64,000 nt of DNA from Sepiola atlantica. Its lineage: Eukaryota > Mollusca > Cephalopoda > Sepiida > Sepiolidae. Of this stretch, positions 22,771 through 34,930 are shown piece by piece. A program made the position numbers and the translations under genes. Within the stretch, counting starts at the first letter, position 1; each line of letters begins with the position of its first letter. The notes under the pieces were generated by a model. It was not told where the DNA came from and made no database searches. It saw nothing but the letters and a program-made list of their open reading frames with translations. The stretch covers positions 34,720,443 through 34,784,442 of the forward strand of contig OY744522.1 in NCBI GenBank assembly GCA_963556195.1, read 5' to 3'.

Positions 22771-23515
22771 TTTATGTGGGTCTAACAGTTCTGTTTTTAT
22801 CACGTGAGTCTAACAGTTCTGTTTTTATCACGTGACTCTAACAGTTCTGTTTTTATCACGTGAGTCTAACAGTTCTGTTTTCATCACGTGAGTCTAACAG
22901 TTCTGTTTTCATCACGTGAGTCTAACAGTTCTGTTTTCATCACGTGAGTCTAACAGTTCTGTTTTCATCTCGTGAGTCTAACAGTTCTGTTTTTATCACG
23001 TGAGTCTAACAGTTCTGTTTTTATCAGGTAGTTGTAAAAGTTCTGTTTTTATCAGTTGGTCAAAAGCTTCTGTTTTTATGAAGTAGGTCTAAAAGTTTGT
23101 TTTTATGAGGTAGGTCTAAAAGTTTGTTTTTATCATTTAGTCAAAAGGTTCTATTTTTATTAGGTAGGTCTAAAAGTTCTGTTTTTATGAGGTAGGTCTA
23201 AAAGTTTATTTTTATGAGGTAGGTCTAAAAGTTCTGTTTTTACTATGAGGGTCTAAAAGTTCAGTTTTTATCAGGTAGGGCTAAAGGTTCTATTCTTATC
23301 ATGTGGGTCTAAAAGTTCTGTTTTCATGTTGGTCTAATAGTGCTGTTTTTATCAGGTAGGTCTAAAATGTCCGTTTTCATAAAGTGGGTCTAAAAGTTCT
23401 ATTTTTATCACATGGGTCTAAAAGTTCTGTTTTTATCAGTTAGTCAAAAAGTTTTGTTTTTATCAGTTAGTCAAAAAGTTTTGTTTTTATCAGGCTGGTC
23501 TAAAACTTAAATTTT
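22771..23515. repeat. 28-bp minisatellite carrying TCACGTGA
   Basis: About 26 copies of a unit with GTCTAACAGTTCTGTTTTTA. The first eight are almost exact at 28 bp. CACGTG occurs at 22801, 22829, 22857, 22885, 22913, 22941 and 22997, while 22969 reads CTCGTG. Later copies drift to TCTAAAAGTTCTGTTTTTAT with AGGTAGG spacers. Confidence 0.95.
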
Positions 23516-23579
23516 TTACGTAGGTTTAAGGAGCTAAAAATAAAATACTACTTCAAGGTAAAAAAAAAACTAGCCAATG

Positions 23580-24075
23580 ATACTTGAGTCGCTAGCTTTA
23601 CTACACGTCTGGAATTGCTAGATTCTCTAGATGTCTAGTTGGATGATTGTATATCCGTCTGGAGTTGCTAGAATAACTAGACATTAAGTTGCTAGACTGT
23701 TAACTTGTCTTATTCTAGACTGTTGAAATGTTTAGAGTTGCTAGATTATCTAGATGTCTAGTTGGATGATTGTATATCCATCTGGAGTTGCTAGAATAAC
23801 TAGACATCAAGTTGCTAGACTGTTAACTTGTCTTATTCTAGACTGTTGAAATGTTTAGAGTTGCTAGATTATCTAGACACTTGGAGTTACTAAATTTTTT
23901 TGATGTCTGAAATTGTAAGACTTTCTAAAATGTTTGGAATTACTAGAGTGTCTCAACATTTGTAGTTGCTAGAATGTCTAGTTGCTTAGTTGCTAGAGTA
24001 TCTATACGTCTGAAGGTTCTAGACTGGCTGGACTTGATGGAAGGGCTAAACGTCTGAAGTTACTAGACATCGAAA
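23580..24075. repeat. CTAGA-rich degenerate repeat with ~123-bp duplication
   Basis: Many short motifs of type GTTGCTAGA..., TCTAGATGTCTAG. A 123-bp block starting at 23625 is repeated almost exactly from 23748, then fades into single degenerate units. Intronic, non-coding. Confidence 0.85.
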
Positions 24076-24386
24076 CATTATGAAACAGCATTTGTAAATA
24101 GGATTTTTTAGCTAAGTATCAGTTAAAAAATATAGGGACCATTTTATGTTAAACTTATATAACAGACTGAATTTCCTGATAAAAATTGAGTAAGTAATCT
24201 ATACAAAAATTATTTTGCATAATCTGAAAATTTGTTGTTTAATCGATAGTGATCCGATGATGGTTTTCAAAACAACAAAAAAATGAAAGGATGTGTGCGG
24301 AAAAAGATTACCGATACGTCCACTAAAATATTGGTTTCCTGAAATTTTGATTTATTGTTTTAATTCTTTGATTTTATCTTTTTCAG

Positions 24387-24570
24387 ATGTCTTGTTCCAA
24401 AAGTGGTCATCTCGACGCCGATGATTGATTTTGCTGAATGTTTCTTGTTTCATCCTTACACGCAATCTGTGAAGCTTGAAAATGTTTCAAACCTCCCAGC
24501 ACGATATGACTTACTCAAACAAGATGCAACGGACAATTTCTTAGTCACTTACTCCAGCACCAACCCTTCT
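24387..24570 (+). CDS. HYDIN: HYDIN internal exon 3, start of second ASH module
   Basis: A 184-nt exon with a TCTTTTTCAG acceptor and a GTAAGT donor. Its first base completes arginine with the AG left by the previous exon, and it ends on a codon boundary. It encodes CLVPKVVISTPMIDFAECF and then FHPYTQSVKLENVSNLPARY. The pattern of PxIDFxxCF, then xxKLENxSxLPARYxLL, is the typical first half of an ASH/MSP-like module. It ends in NFLVTYSSTNPS. The next exon continues the same module. The intron before it (6.7 kb) is filled with a foldback element, a solo LTR, LINE debris and a 28-bp minisatellite. Confidence 0.88.
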
Positions 24571-24964
24571 GTAAGTGCCTTCGCACCGTCTTCTTGAACG
24601 ATTCCTATTACCCATTAATGTTCGGTAACCCTCAGTGAAGCTGCCTAGATTATTGTATAGCCTAGGGTTATTCAAGCTCGGAATAAATGATTACATGTTC
24701 TTAGAAAAGCAATGTTTATCAATCTTCAAGTTAGAACATTTTTAATCGCTTGATTCTGTTTTATTGGCATTTGTCTACCTTATATAACCAGGTTCTCATT
24801 TGGAGGGACCACCTGAAGGTTGCCAACATCCCTAATGAAAATAGTGATATGGTACCGGCAAAACTTGAACGTGCCATGCTGAGTCGTCAGTCTATGCTAG
24901 TATCCACTTAACCACCATCAGCTACCTTATTACTACTTAATGGTATATATTACAAGGACAGGCA

Positions 24965-25040
24965 CAAGGGCAGGGCTGGATTAGGCTACACATTGGGTCC
25001 TTTAAAGCTTGGGGAGGCTAAAAAATAGGGTCCCTGCCTT
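24965..25040. mobile_element. Possible DNA transposon end
   Basis: CAGGGCTGGATTAGGCTACA followed by GGGTCCTTTAAAGC resembles ends of widespread non-autonomous DNA transposons. The opposite end was not located. The rest of 24571-26027 holds no further clear feature. Confidence 0.3.
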
Positions 25041-26027
25041 ATAATGTTTTAGCAAGAGAACGGTTCAGTTTCGATTGCTGAAGTCGAAAAATGCTGAAAT
25101 AAAGATTGAAGACAATGAAGACAGAGATAGAGGGAAATATGTATTAATATTGTTAAATTAAATAACAATACAGAAAAGTCTTGCAAAATTAATTGAGTTT
25201 GCGGCTTTAAGACATCTAACTAATAATAACAAGTTATTTAACGTCCAAGAAAATTAGACGGCCCTCTGAATTGCTCAGGTTCCAATTGTCATACTCAAAT
25301 TAAGGAGAAATATTCCTTACTTGTTGTCAGGATGGGATCATATTCAAAAAGAGGAAGATTAAGGTGTGTTTTTTTATTTAGCCAGCCAAAATTAAGTGTC
25401 TGTTGATTGGTCAAGGAAAATCGTCTTCGCTAATCAAAAAGGCTTTTTCAGAATAATAAGGGTGTCGTGATGGACAAGAAGAGAACCACTCAGGAAGGGA
25501 GGTAACCATTTTTTTTATAGCCTTGCTGAATAAAAGTTCCATGAACTGAAATGATCAAACTAAATATGACCCATTCATATTTGATTTGATTCTGTTAGAT
25601 TGTTGAAATATGTGCTCATTTGGTTTGCAATAAAAAGTCAAATATTTGGGATTTCTGAAAGAATATTTTTTATTGACAATCAAAAGATGGCACTTCAGGT
25701 TTAGTTAAAGAGTTTCCATTAATATTCTGAACAATTCATAACTGTTTTCGTTTTACAGTTTTCTTATATATATTCAAAACTTTTGTTAATATTAATGTTA
25801 TTATTATTAGTAGTAGTAATATTAATTCCAACGATTTTATGAAAAACATTTAACATTCAAAATGATTATTTTGAAATTCGAATAACTTCCGGTCACATTT
25901 TAAGCATGCGTATGTTTACACGAATCAACAACTTAGATTACCTGGAATAATTTATTTAAAAAAATTACACACTGCATTGAACGCAATAAGTTTTTCTTTA
26001 GATATATACTTAAAAACTAAATTTGTT

Positions 26028-26091
26028 GTTGTTTTCGACGACGACGACGACAACTCAATTGACGTTGTTGTTGTCGCCGTCGAAAACAACA
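26028..26091. repeat. CGACGA-rich hairpin
   Basis: GTTGTTTTCGACGACGACGA at about 26029 is the reverse complement of the block ending at 26091 (CGCCGTCGAAAACAAC). The stem is about 24 bp with a short loop. It is a CpG-rich island in an AT-rich intron. Confidence 0.8.
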
Positions 26092-26340
26092 TGATTATAT
26101 TTGCTATAATAAAGAAAAAAGAAAACTTCCTCACCCCTTTTTAAATAAGAAAAAGTAGATTCATATTTTTAAAAAACTTTTTTTTTTCTGTCTTCTAAAT
26201 GAATAAATGCGAAAGTTTTTTTTTTCCATTTATCCAAACTATATTTACATCAAAACACCAATTAATTGGGGATGGGTATAGTTAAAACAATGTTCTTACT
26301 CAGAGACTTCCATAATTTTAACAACAAACTTTGATAAATT

Positions 26341-26765
26341 TGTAGATTAACACCCTCAGCTAAGTTTTAAAAATGTGATTCTACTTTTTAGCGTCATTCT
26401 AACTTATTAGGACAGTTAACTAACATATTTTTAACACTAACCCTAAGTCCAACTGGCAAGGTCGTAAAACCACACATAATCACCGAAAAGAGTGGATCCC
26501 TGCCCCCTCCAAATAACGCACAGAATTTATCTCCATTAGCAAAAAAAAAAAATTGTTAACTGCCATAAAACCCTAGAATGGCCCAGATATAGATGATCAT
26601 TTTAAGTTAAATTTATATGCGACACTGATCCCTAACTTTAAATTCTAAAATATTTTTTTGTTATTTTCTACTGCCGCCAGGATTTTCTGGGTATCCACAC
26701 GTAATCGCTTAAAAAAGTAGAATCGTATTTTTTTGGGGAAGAGAGCTGAGGGTGTTAATTTACAA
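26341..26765 (+). mobile_element. MITE with TGTARATTAACACCCTC ends, copy A
   Basis: The left end (TAGATTAACACCCTCAGCT) is the inverted repeat of the right end (AGCTGAGGGTGTTAATTTAC). Subterminal GATTCTACTTTTTAGCG also recurs inverted (CGCTTAAAAAAGTAGAATC). No coding content. Confidence 0.8.
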
Positions 26766-26954
26766 TAATACCAAATCTTTTAATATTTTTTATTTATACA
26801 TGAAAAATAAGGTATTTAATTATTTAGATAATTTTAAAGAAGCGATTTATTTACTTTTCACGTGAAAAAATAACACCACTAAACTCAATTGCTTAAGATT
26901 AAAATAAAAAAGAGACGTACAGTTAAAAAATATAAGATTTAAAAAAATAAAGTA

Positions 26955-27235
26955 TGGGTAAATTTGCAGATTAACACTCTCCGTTACCCCCCCCCCTAAA
27001 TATATTCTGCTTTTTTAGGCGATTACGTGTGAACACCGTGGAAAGAAGAAAAACATATTTTAGAATTTAGAGTAATGGATCAGTTTCATATATATTAAAC
27101 CTAAATTGTACGTTATTTTGTGTGTTATTTTTTTTTTTGTTGGGGCAGGGGTCCACTTTTTTAGGCGATTACATGCCACTTATGTTTAGTGTTACAAATA
27201 TATTAGTTAATTATACGCCCCCCCCCCCCCTCCAA
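26955..27235 (-). mobile_element. Same MITE family, copy B, inverted
   Basis: It begins GCAGATTAACACTCTCCGTT, and the order of its internal blocks is the reverse complement of copy A (TTAGGCGATTACGTGTGAAC, GGGGTCCACTTTTTTAGGCG). The far terminus is lost in a C run at about 27220. C runs occur at about 26990 and 27220. Confidence 0.7.
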
Positions 27236-27239
27236 TTAA

Positions 27240-27272
27240 TTACTGCCCGGAGAGAGGGTAGGTTTTGCTAGT
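27240..27272 (+). mobile_element. Possible Helitron 3' terminus
   Basis: A short CCCGGAGAGAGGG hairpin-like block is followed by GTTTTGCTAG next to T at 27272, then a TA run. The form resembles the Helitron 3' rule (hairpin then CTRR), but the stem is only three base pairs. Confidence 0.3.
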
Positions 27273-27299
27273 ATATATATATATATTAATGATATATGA

Positions 27300-27480
27300 T
27301 ATGATTAATCTCTCGCTGATTTACTGAGTTGTTGGTAACGGTCGTGTGGGCAAAGACGTTGGAATTGGAGTTTGAAATATAACTCGGGTTTCAGGGTTCG
27401 AGCCCAGCGGCCAGTGTGAATAATTCTATTCTACACTGATGATTCCCGTAAGGATGAAACGTATATGTATGTAAATAAAA
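27300..27480 (+). mobile_element. tRNA-derived SINE
   Basis: The B box GGGTTCGAGCCC at about 27394 follows a tRNA-like head with GTTGGTAACGGTCG. The tail CTACACTGATGATTCCCGTA then GGATGAAACGTAT matches the element ending near 3640. It is flanked by TA runs. Confidence 0.7.
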
Positions 27481-27716
27481 AAACAAATAATTATATATAT
27501 ATATAATAATAATAATAAAATGTTTTTTCACTTTAGAAGGCATATTTTAAAAATGAAATACAATTTTTGTTTAAGAAATCGATAAGATGCCACGATTTTT
27601 TTTTTTATATATATACATAGTAAATCAAATATTTCGAGTAGAGCCGCCCTTTTTCAATGAAAATAAGAATCTGACATTGTAATATTTTTTTTTTTTGATT
27701 ATTCATCACGTCGGCC

Positions 27717-27717
<1 letters not shown>

Positions 27718-27768
<51 letters not shown>
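27718..27768. repeat. TA microsatellite
   Basis: About 50 bp of (TA)n. A second interrupted run lies at 27919-27982. No other feature was recognised in 27480-28757. Confidence 0.95.
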
Positions 27769-27770
<2 letters not shown>

Positions 27771-27935
27771 TCTCGCGACTGGAGAGGGGGTGGTGGGGTT
27801 TAACTTCATGTCAATATACGCATGACAGGCGTGGGTTGGATGGCTTCATAGACACATTGTAATATTAAAAGTGGTCTTTAATGACGCTTGCATAAAAAAT
27901 GACTTGCTGCCGAACTATACATATATATATACATA

Positions 27936-27986
<51 letters not shown>

Positions 27987-28757
27987 TTAGTATTATAGCT
28001 ATTATTGCTTACTCTAATAAATTGTTAAGCTTAATTTTATTGTGTTCTTAACCCAAAGACCCAATTTACCATTCCATTGGAACATCCTTAAAATTTGTGT
28101 GGAACATAGTTTTTTAGCTTCTTTATCAATAATTTGCTTTCGTTTAATGAAATGATGTTGTTTGTAAAATAAAGTTAATTCTCTTCCTATTATTTAGGAA
28201 TCTCTCTTGTTTTTAGATTCAGCTTTGCAGATCTTGTTTGGTCTTTTAAGATTTAGTTTGAAATAGCGGCACTCCAGAAAAACATTTGACTTTGAGTTAG
28301 CGAACCGCTATTCCGAATTCACAACAACAAGCCGCAATTAATAGACTGTCTCTCCGGTCATAATTTTTAAAAAGTCAAAATCTCTTTCATGTAAAACTTT
28401 ATAATTAAATCTTGATGAAAGGAAAAGTTTTGTATTTTTATTTTAAATAATTTCTTTTAGAAAAGTTAATGATCAAATAGGTGTGTTTTTTTGTTTTTTT
28501 TCGAAACATTGAAATATGAATATTTCTACCAATCATAGTACCGTCGGATCACAGATGTTAAAAAAAAAATCCATTTTTACTTTATATTTCATTTTCATTT
28601 AAAAAATAAATTACCAGCAAGTTTTAGCATTTTCATCATTAAACAAAAGCAAATTGAATGGACACATCTTAAGAATCCATTATTGTATTAATTGATACTG
28701 GTTTTCTATATTAAAGCTCATTTGAATTGAACTTTTCTCTTTGGATTATTATTACAG

Positions 28758-28874
28758 GGGATCATCCAGTCATTCAGCTCAGTCGATGTGCCTCTTACGA
28801 TTGAAGTAAAGGAACTTCAAAAATTGATTACTCCAGTATATTTTCAAATATTTGGAAACCCAGTACCAATCACA
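28758..28874 (+). CDS. HYDIN: HYDIN internal exon 4, end of second ASH module
   Basis: A 117-nt exon (39 codons) in phase 0 on both sides, with acceptor TTATTACAG and donor GTAAGT. It reads GIIQSFSSVDVPLTIEVKEL and ends TPVYFQIFGNPVPIT. Family modules have a hydrophobic strand of the form VDVPLTIxV followed by FQIxGNPxPIT, so this is the closing part of the second ASH module. Because both ends are phase 0, skipping this exon would keep the frame; whether that happens cannot be told from DNA. It lies only about 0.25 kb upstream of a TA microsatellite and a LINE fragment. Confidence 0.87.
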
Positions 28875-29075
28875 GTAAGTTGCAATGTTTTATAAAATTA
28901 AACATTTTCAATTTGTGCTATTATGTTGTATTTCTTATGGGTTTCTATACTGTTGTCAGCCTTTCTTGAGGGCAGACGGTTAAGATTTATCTAAATACTT
29001 ACCTCGGATGGTGAAAATGCCAGACAGCTGACGGCTGTTCGAAGAATTGTGTCGAGGCAAGCACCCAATTAAGGA

Positions 29076-29077
<2 letters not shown>

Positions 29078-29117
<40 letters not shown>
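29078..29117. repeat. TA microsatellite before a LINE
   Basis: About 40 bp of (TA)n directly upstream of the truncated LINE beginning near 29130. The LINE may have landed at or beside the run. Confidence 0.9.
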
Positions 29118-29119
<2 letters not shown>

Positions 29120-29129
29120 GTAACACAAA

Positions 29130-30310
29130 AGGAGAGGGTAAGGCCATTGCACTTGACATTTCAAAGCCGTTCGACAGAGTGTAGCATTCTGGTTTTCTAC
29201 ACAAACTTCAGGGTTATGGTATCGGTGGTGAGGTTCTTGACATTATTAGGTCTTTTCTTTCTGATCGAAGCTTGCAAGTAACTTTGAATGATGTCTCTTC
29301 ATTCTCTTTTCCTATCAATACTGGTGTTCCGCAGGGCTCTATTCTAGGCCCAACACTGTTTCTTCTCTATATAAATGATCTTCCAGCAAATATTATTCAG
29401 AAAATTAATATCTATGCCGATGATACCACTCTCTATTCTGATGTTGCTTCTCACTCATCTCCCTCGGTTCAGTTAGAAATATGCAGCTCATCTAGAAGTT
29501 GACCTGAGTACAGTTGTGGATTGGGGTACGAAATGGCTTGTTTCGTTTAATCCTGTTAAGACTCAGCTTGTTTCTTTCAATCATAGGCATGTCCCTTTTT
29601 TTCCTGAGATTCTCATGGATGGCTCTGCTCTTGAGGAGAAATCAACTCTGGAACTTCTTGGCCTTTCTTTCTCATCAAATCTTTCTTGGAGTTCATACAT
29701 TAGATCCATTGCTCTTTTTGCTTCTCGTAAAGTCGGTTCTCTTTATCGCTCCAAAAACTTTCTCACACCTGAGGCTATTCTCTATTTCTACAAATTCACA
29801 ATCAGACCATGTATGGAGTACTGTTGTCATATTTGGGCTGGTGAATCTCTGTCCCATTTGAGGGTTCTTGATAAGGTGCAGAAACGTATCTGTAATTTGA
29901 TTGGCCCCACCCTTTTTTCTTCTCTGCACACTCTCCCTCACAGACGTGATGTTGCTAGTCTCAGTCTTTTCTGCAGGTACAGTTATAGCATTTGTTATTC
30001 AGAATTGTCTGATCTATTCCCTGCTTCCTTTGTTCCAGCTGGTTTGACTCGTTGGTCTAATGGTCTCCATCAATTTGCTGTTGATACCTCATTGTAATAC
30101 AGCTTCCTATTCCAGTAGCTTCTTTCAAAGAACTGTATGCTTGTGGAACTCTCTTCCTGCTGACTGCTTTCCTTCTACCTATAGTTTTGGTCTTTTCAAG
30201 ACTAAGACCAAAGGCATCTCCTGTCTTTGCGATAATCATTTTTTGTTCTTGTGAACTCCGTACATCAAATGGCTTCATGCCTTGTCTGGAGTGATTTCAA
30301 TTAAAAAAAT
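29130..30310 (+). mobile_element. 5'-truncated jockey/CR1-like LINE
   Basis: It starts inside reverse transcriptase motif A (AIALDISKPFDRV). It then has NTGVPQGSILGPTLFLLYIN (motif B) and NIYADDTTLYSDV (motif C). After a frameshift near 29500, WGTKWLVSFNPVKTQLVSFN and TIRPCMEYCCHIWAGES follow in a 193-codon frame (29516-30097). The 3' end has GCCTTGTCTGGAGTGATTTC and an A run at about 30302. It is clearly diverged from the LINE at 35460 and so a different subfamily. Confidence 0.85.
29516..30097 (+). pseudogene. LINE reverse transcriptase C-terminal part, 193 codons
   Basis: An open frame covering the RT thumb and post-RT region: MDWGTKWLVSFNPVKTQLVS, then LELLGLSFSSNLSWSSYI, FASRKVGSLYRSKNFLTPEA and LDKVQKRICNLIGP. 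Motif C (YADD) lies upstream in another frame at about 29415, so the ATG is not a true start. No function is expected. Confidence 0.8.
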
Positions 30311-32159
30311 CTGCCTGATGAATAAGGACAGGGAGAACGCAAATAATAAGTCATGCAACCCCTCACCCCATTGTATCCATATAATGAGACGCTTTCTTTC
30401 TTTTTGTTTTGTTTTTATTTCTATACCGATTTATACATTTTTTCTTTTTTTCTTTTTTTTAAACTTTCCAGTTTGAGATGTTTTCTCTCTTATTTGTTTT
30501 TTTTTTAAACTTTAAAAAAGAAAAGTTTAGTAATATAAATTGAAAGTCAGTTTTCATCGTGAAATCGTTTAAGATGTCGACGTGAGCGACAATTGTTCTC
30601 TTTAATTTCACTTTTAACCATTTCACTTCCACTAAAGTCTTTGATGTTAAAAAAGTCTGGCGTCATATTTTTAATGTCGAGCCACCCCCTACCTCCCAGT
30701 AATCAAAGGAAGAAAATTCAAGCAAAGTTATTGGTTGGTGTTTTTTCTTTAGGTCATCAGAAATGACTCACATTTTTTTTACAACTTGTTCAGTCCCTAA
30801 TTATCCTAATGCAATTAAAATAAAAGCACCAGAAAGACTTAAATTGGAGATACGTATTTCTTTCTTTTAGGTCATCAGAAATGATATTAATGAATTATAT
30901 ATGAAAAATTAAATTACTGACGCAATTCTATGATCTTATATTACTATTAGGACGAACACCGGTGAAGCATAATTTATGTTCGTCATGTTTGACAGAGGTT
31001 GTACACTAGTATATATATATATATTTATTTAGTTTAGGAGGAATAAACATAAGGGCTTAATTTATGAGAGTATAATATACTTATTATACAGTAATAATTC
31101 GATTAGTCATATTGATACCAGCGGTTTCAAAAAGTGTGGGAAATTCAACCCGTTGGGCTAAATTACTCATTGCAGCTTTATCCTCAGTCAATAGGCTAAT
31201 GACGAAAACTGGGAATATACAAATATTTATAAAATCCAACTATTGCTAGATATGGAGGCATGAAAGCAAGAATAATGGTTAAAATAAAGAGCTATGCATA
31301 AGAAATGTATACATGATAATATTTAAAGGTAAAATAGAAATAAAGTTAAAGGTTAAGTAAAGATTTATGAAAATGAATGAAACTTAATAAAAAAGTTAGA
31401 ATATAAGTAAAATATAAAAAATAAGATAAATTAAACGTAGTTACTGTAAAATACTGGTGCCCACCAGTATGCGGTGCGGGTCAAGAAATAAGTGAAAGGG
31501 AGGGGTCGGTAAGACACTTAGGGAGGATGAGATTAGTAAACATAATGTTAGCCTTCTAGTGGGTGAAGAGGGTGTATTATGAGTAGAGAGGATAACAAAT
31601 TCCTGACTAAAAGACTAAAAGTGAGGGTAAGATGGTAGGAGTCAGAAGTTTAAAAAGTGGGAAGGGTAGATGTGTGTGTGTTTCTGGTAATATACCAATG
31701 TGGAATGAAGAAGAACGGGGAGAGGAAAGGGTCAGCTGCATTTTGTTCTTTTTGTGGCCATATATATGTGTAAAGTTATACACACATACATACACACATA
31801 TGTGTATAAAAGCACACACTCATAGTCATGGTATTATCAGGCCTCACAGATGTTACTGTTAAGTTTCAGAGATCCTGTAGCATACATTCATCTAAGGTGG
31901 CCGGTGGCTCTCTTTTCGGGGCCAAATTTTCTGTTGTATAGGGCACATCCTGAATATTTCAGACCTGATGTTTAGGCAAGTGACTGGTTTTTACACTCAC
32001 AATGCTACATTTCATGGAATGTGGAGTGTACGAATTTTGGTGCTCTAGTAATTGTCATTCAATCACATATGGGATGTTTTGGTCTTTCAAATTGCTCGAC
32101 GAGCACCATAGTTGTACAGATGTCTGAAAGATGAATTGTGGGTGTAAAAATGGTGTTTA

Positions 32160-32192
<33 letters not shown>

Positions 32193-32193
32193 A
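32160..32193. repeat. GA microsatellite
   Basis: An interrupted (GA)n run of about 34 bp. Outside it, 30310-33002 shows no gene or element I can support. Two short identical blocks (TTTAGGTCATCAGAAATGA at about 30750 and 30868) and a TA run at 31010-31024 are the only other points. Confidence 0.9.
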
Positions 32194-33002
32194 TGAATCT
32201 TGGTGTTGATGATAACTGCCAAGTAATATTAACACTATGAATTCTAAGAAAATGCTGACAATACATGTCTAAGTACATTCTGAGAAATATTAAAAACAAA
32301 ACCTTTATGGTGAAAGTTTACAGGTACACTCCCAAAAGAATCCCTTGATTGCATTTGTTTGTCAAAAACAGATGGACATAGTAAATAAAAAAAAATAGTG
32401 CCGGAGAAAAAGCCTCTCACATACAGGTTTTTTAACAATTCGTCATGTCTTACTTTTTCTCGTCAGTGACAGAAAACCTTACATGACAGCTTCATCTCTT
32501 GGTACATTTAATTTACTAAATAGACAGACCAATGTCTAAACAATAAGGATGTTTTTGACAGAACAATACATACCATAATATGTAACCCACGATAACTTAT
32601 CTATCGTGGAATGGGTATTGTGTTTTGCATTAAATAATCCAAAAAGGGTCCATATGACATAACAGACATACCAAACTAATTAATGAAGTCGTTAACATTG
32701 CAATAGAGATTGTGTTTTGGTATTAAATAACCTTAAAACGGTTGATATGCTGTAAAACAGACCAGCCACACCAAACCTACATCTGTGGTGATAGGTCTAT
32801 GCAAACACATGCCGACTTATGGTCTTCGAAACAATACTGAAAGGTGGAGATTCCTTTGCTATCCAATTGTTTGAATATGGATATTTCTTTGATGGATCTT
32901 GGCGATTTGTTGATTAAATCAAGACATTTTTATTTTAAATAAGTAATTACAGACAAAACGAAAGTAATGAATTAAGTGTCTCATCTATCAAAGTGTTGTA
33001 TT

Positions 33003-33184
33003 AAAAATGAGATTCTAAACCCAACTCTTGTTTTTAAATATTCGTAATGTGACAACAATGCTGTATGTTTGCACCACCTTACACGCCCATTTTAAAAATG
33101 AGATTCTAAACTCAACTCTTGTTTTTAAATATTCGTAATGTGACAACAATGCTGTATGTTTGCACCACCGTACACGCCCATTTT
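33003..33184. repeat. 91-bp tandem duplication
   Basis: Two nearly identical adjacent units (about 33003-33093 and 33094-33184) share GTTTTTAAATATTCGTAATG and GCACCACC.TACACGCCC. There are about two mismatches, so the duplication is recent. The stretch 33185-34930 has no other feature. Confidence 0.9.
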
Positions 33185-34930
33185 ATAAACTGAGATTTTC
33201 CAATCGCAAAAGTTTAAATACACAAAAACAATTGTGAGTCATCTAATGTCATTGATCGCCAAAAATTTAGATTTTACCCATTTCTAAATTAATTGTTCAA
33301 AGTCGAATAAGACATCATAAATATAATTCTGTCGTCGACTTAAAAGTGACATTTGTTTTATTTATTTAAAGGATATTTACCCGACAATTATTTTTTATGG
33401 TAACAAGAAAGAGATTATTTATTTGAAAAAGATAAAAAAATTTACAATACATTGTCACATATAACAAGTTGGCAAATTAGGATTTTATAAGCCGAATATT
33501 TTTATTAATTGTACCTTAAACGAGCAGAGATCATTTTGTCATATTGTATTCTTTTCCTTTTATTAACCAGACAGTTTATGAGGAAAAACGGCGCATGCCA
33601 TTTCCTCTGTACCCTCCCACCCTATTTACACCCTGAGACGATGTATGTCATGATCTTAATTAAGAGTACTTGTCACCTGTCGCGGAGAGTTTGATTCCCT
33701 GCCGAAATGCCTACGTCAACCACCCGCGATCGGTCATGTGACCAGCGCCCTTATATGCCACGAAGGAAAAGAAAGAGACAGAGATTTTGTTAGAATCTTC
33801 TCGCCACAAGGTCGGTCGTGGCTGATGAAAAGGAAAAGGAAAAAGGTGAAGGCGAAGATGAAGACGAAGAGAAGGAATAAAAAGCAATAATTCTCTTACC
33901 CGTCTCAAGTCTTGTATTCAGGCGAGCATAAAAAGAAATGTCGCTGCCAAATATGATTTCTATATGATATGGATCCGAATTGTATTTTAGATATCTTATT
34001 GCTGACGAGAACAATTGGATTTTAAAACTGCAAAAACGAACTCCATCTGATCATCAGAAGCCTGTTTCTGTCAGTGGCATTTTTATCCTTCCATCGGAGA
34101 TTATATTTTTGATACAAGAATTGTGTAGTGTTGACCCGTGATTGTTGAGTACTCCTTGTTCCACTCATCAACGTGCTACAAGTTACACCTCATTTTCTCA
34201 TAGATTGACATAAGATGGTTCACTATGATCTTTGCTCATAATATCTCATGTTTTTTCTTTTACTTGTTCTTTACATATTTCTTTATTTATTGGTGTAAAT
34301 AAATAGTCTTCAAATCATAACTTAGTTGTTTCACATTGTCTCTTGCGTGTTCATTTTGTTCCATATCCACTCAGTGTTTTGAACTGGAGAATTCCATTTT
34401 CCTCATGTTCTGTTGCTGATATCGGGCTCAGGGATCAACTAGCCGATTCCAGATTTTTACGTTTTTTTTATTATAACTATCACGTGCACACTACCGTAGT
34501 CCCAACGAATGCTGAGTGAGACAAAATAAAAACGTTTAAACTTTCGTTTTATTTATTTGAAAATTTTGTTTTAGCTGGTAACTATTTTTAAGGTAAGAAG
34601 AAAGGGAAGACATTAGGTAAGCAACCGTTTTATTTAGAGAATATTAATTGTTATTACAATATTTACTAAATTCCATGATTGCTTATCGATGTGATCTTGT
34701 TGGTAATGGAAGTGATGTTGTGGTATATTGTGAGATATGGGACGAATATAAAAAATGAATTGAATGAAAACTCGGCACTTCTGCAGTTTAGCTGTGATTC
34801 ACTGTGAATCAGAAATCAAATCAGTTCATCACACTCATTGCTAAGTGCAGATTGAACGGACAAATTTCAAGAATGGATCCATTCCTGTTTTCATTTTGAA
34901 AATTATTATTTTTCTTTTCTATCTTTTCAG

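Noticed and set aside
31000..31024. Helitron end at the CTAGT near 31009
   Set aside because: The inverted GACGAACA/TGTTCGTC pair upstream is too far away and no 5' end was found.
33711..34014. Minus-strand Ser/Phe-rich frames
   Set aside because: They derive from a GAAAAG-rich purine tract; no domain.
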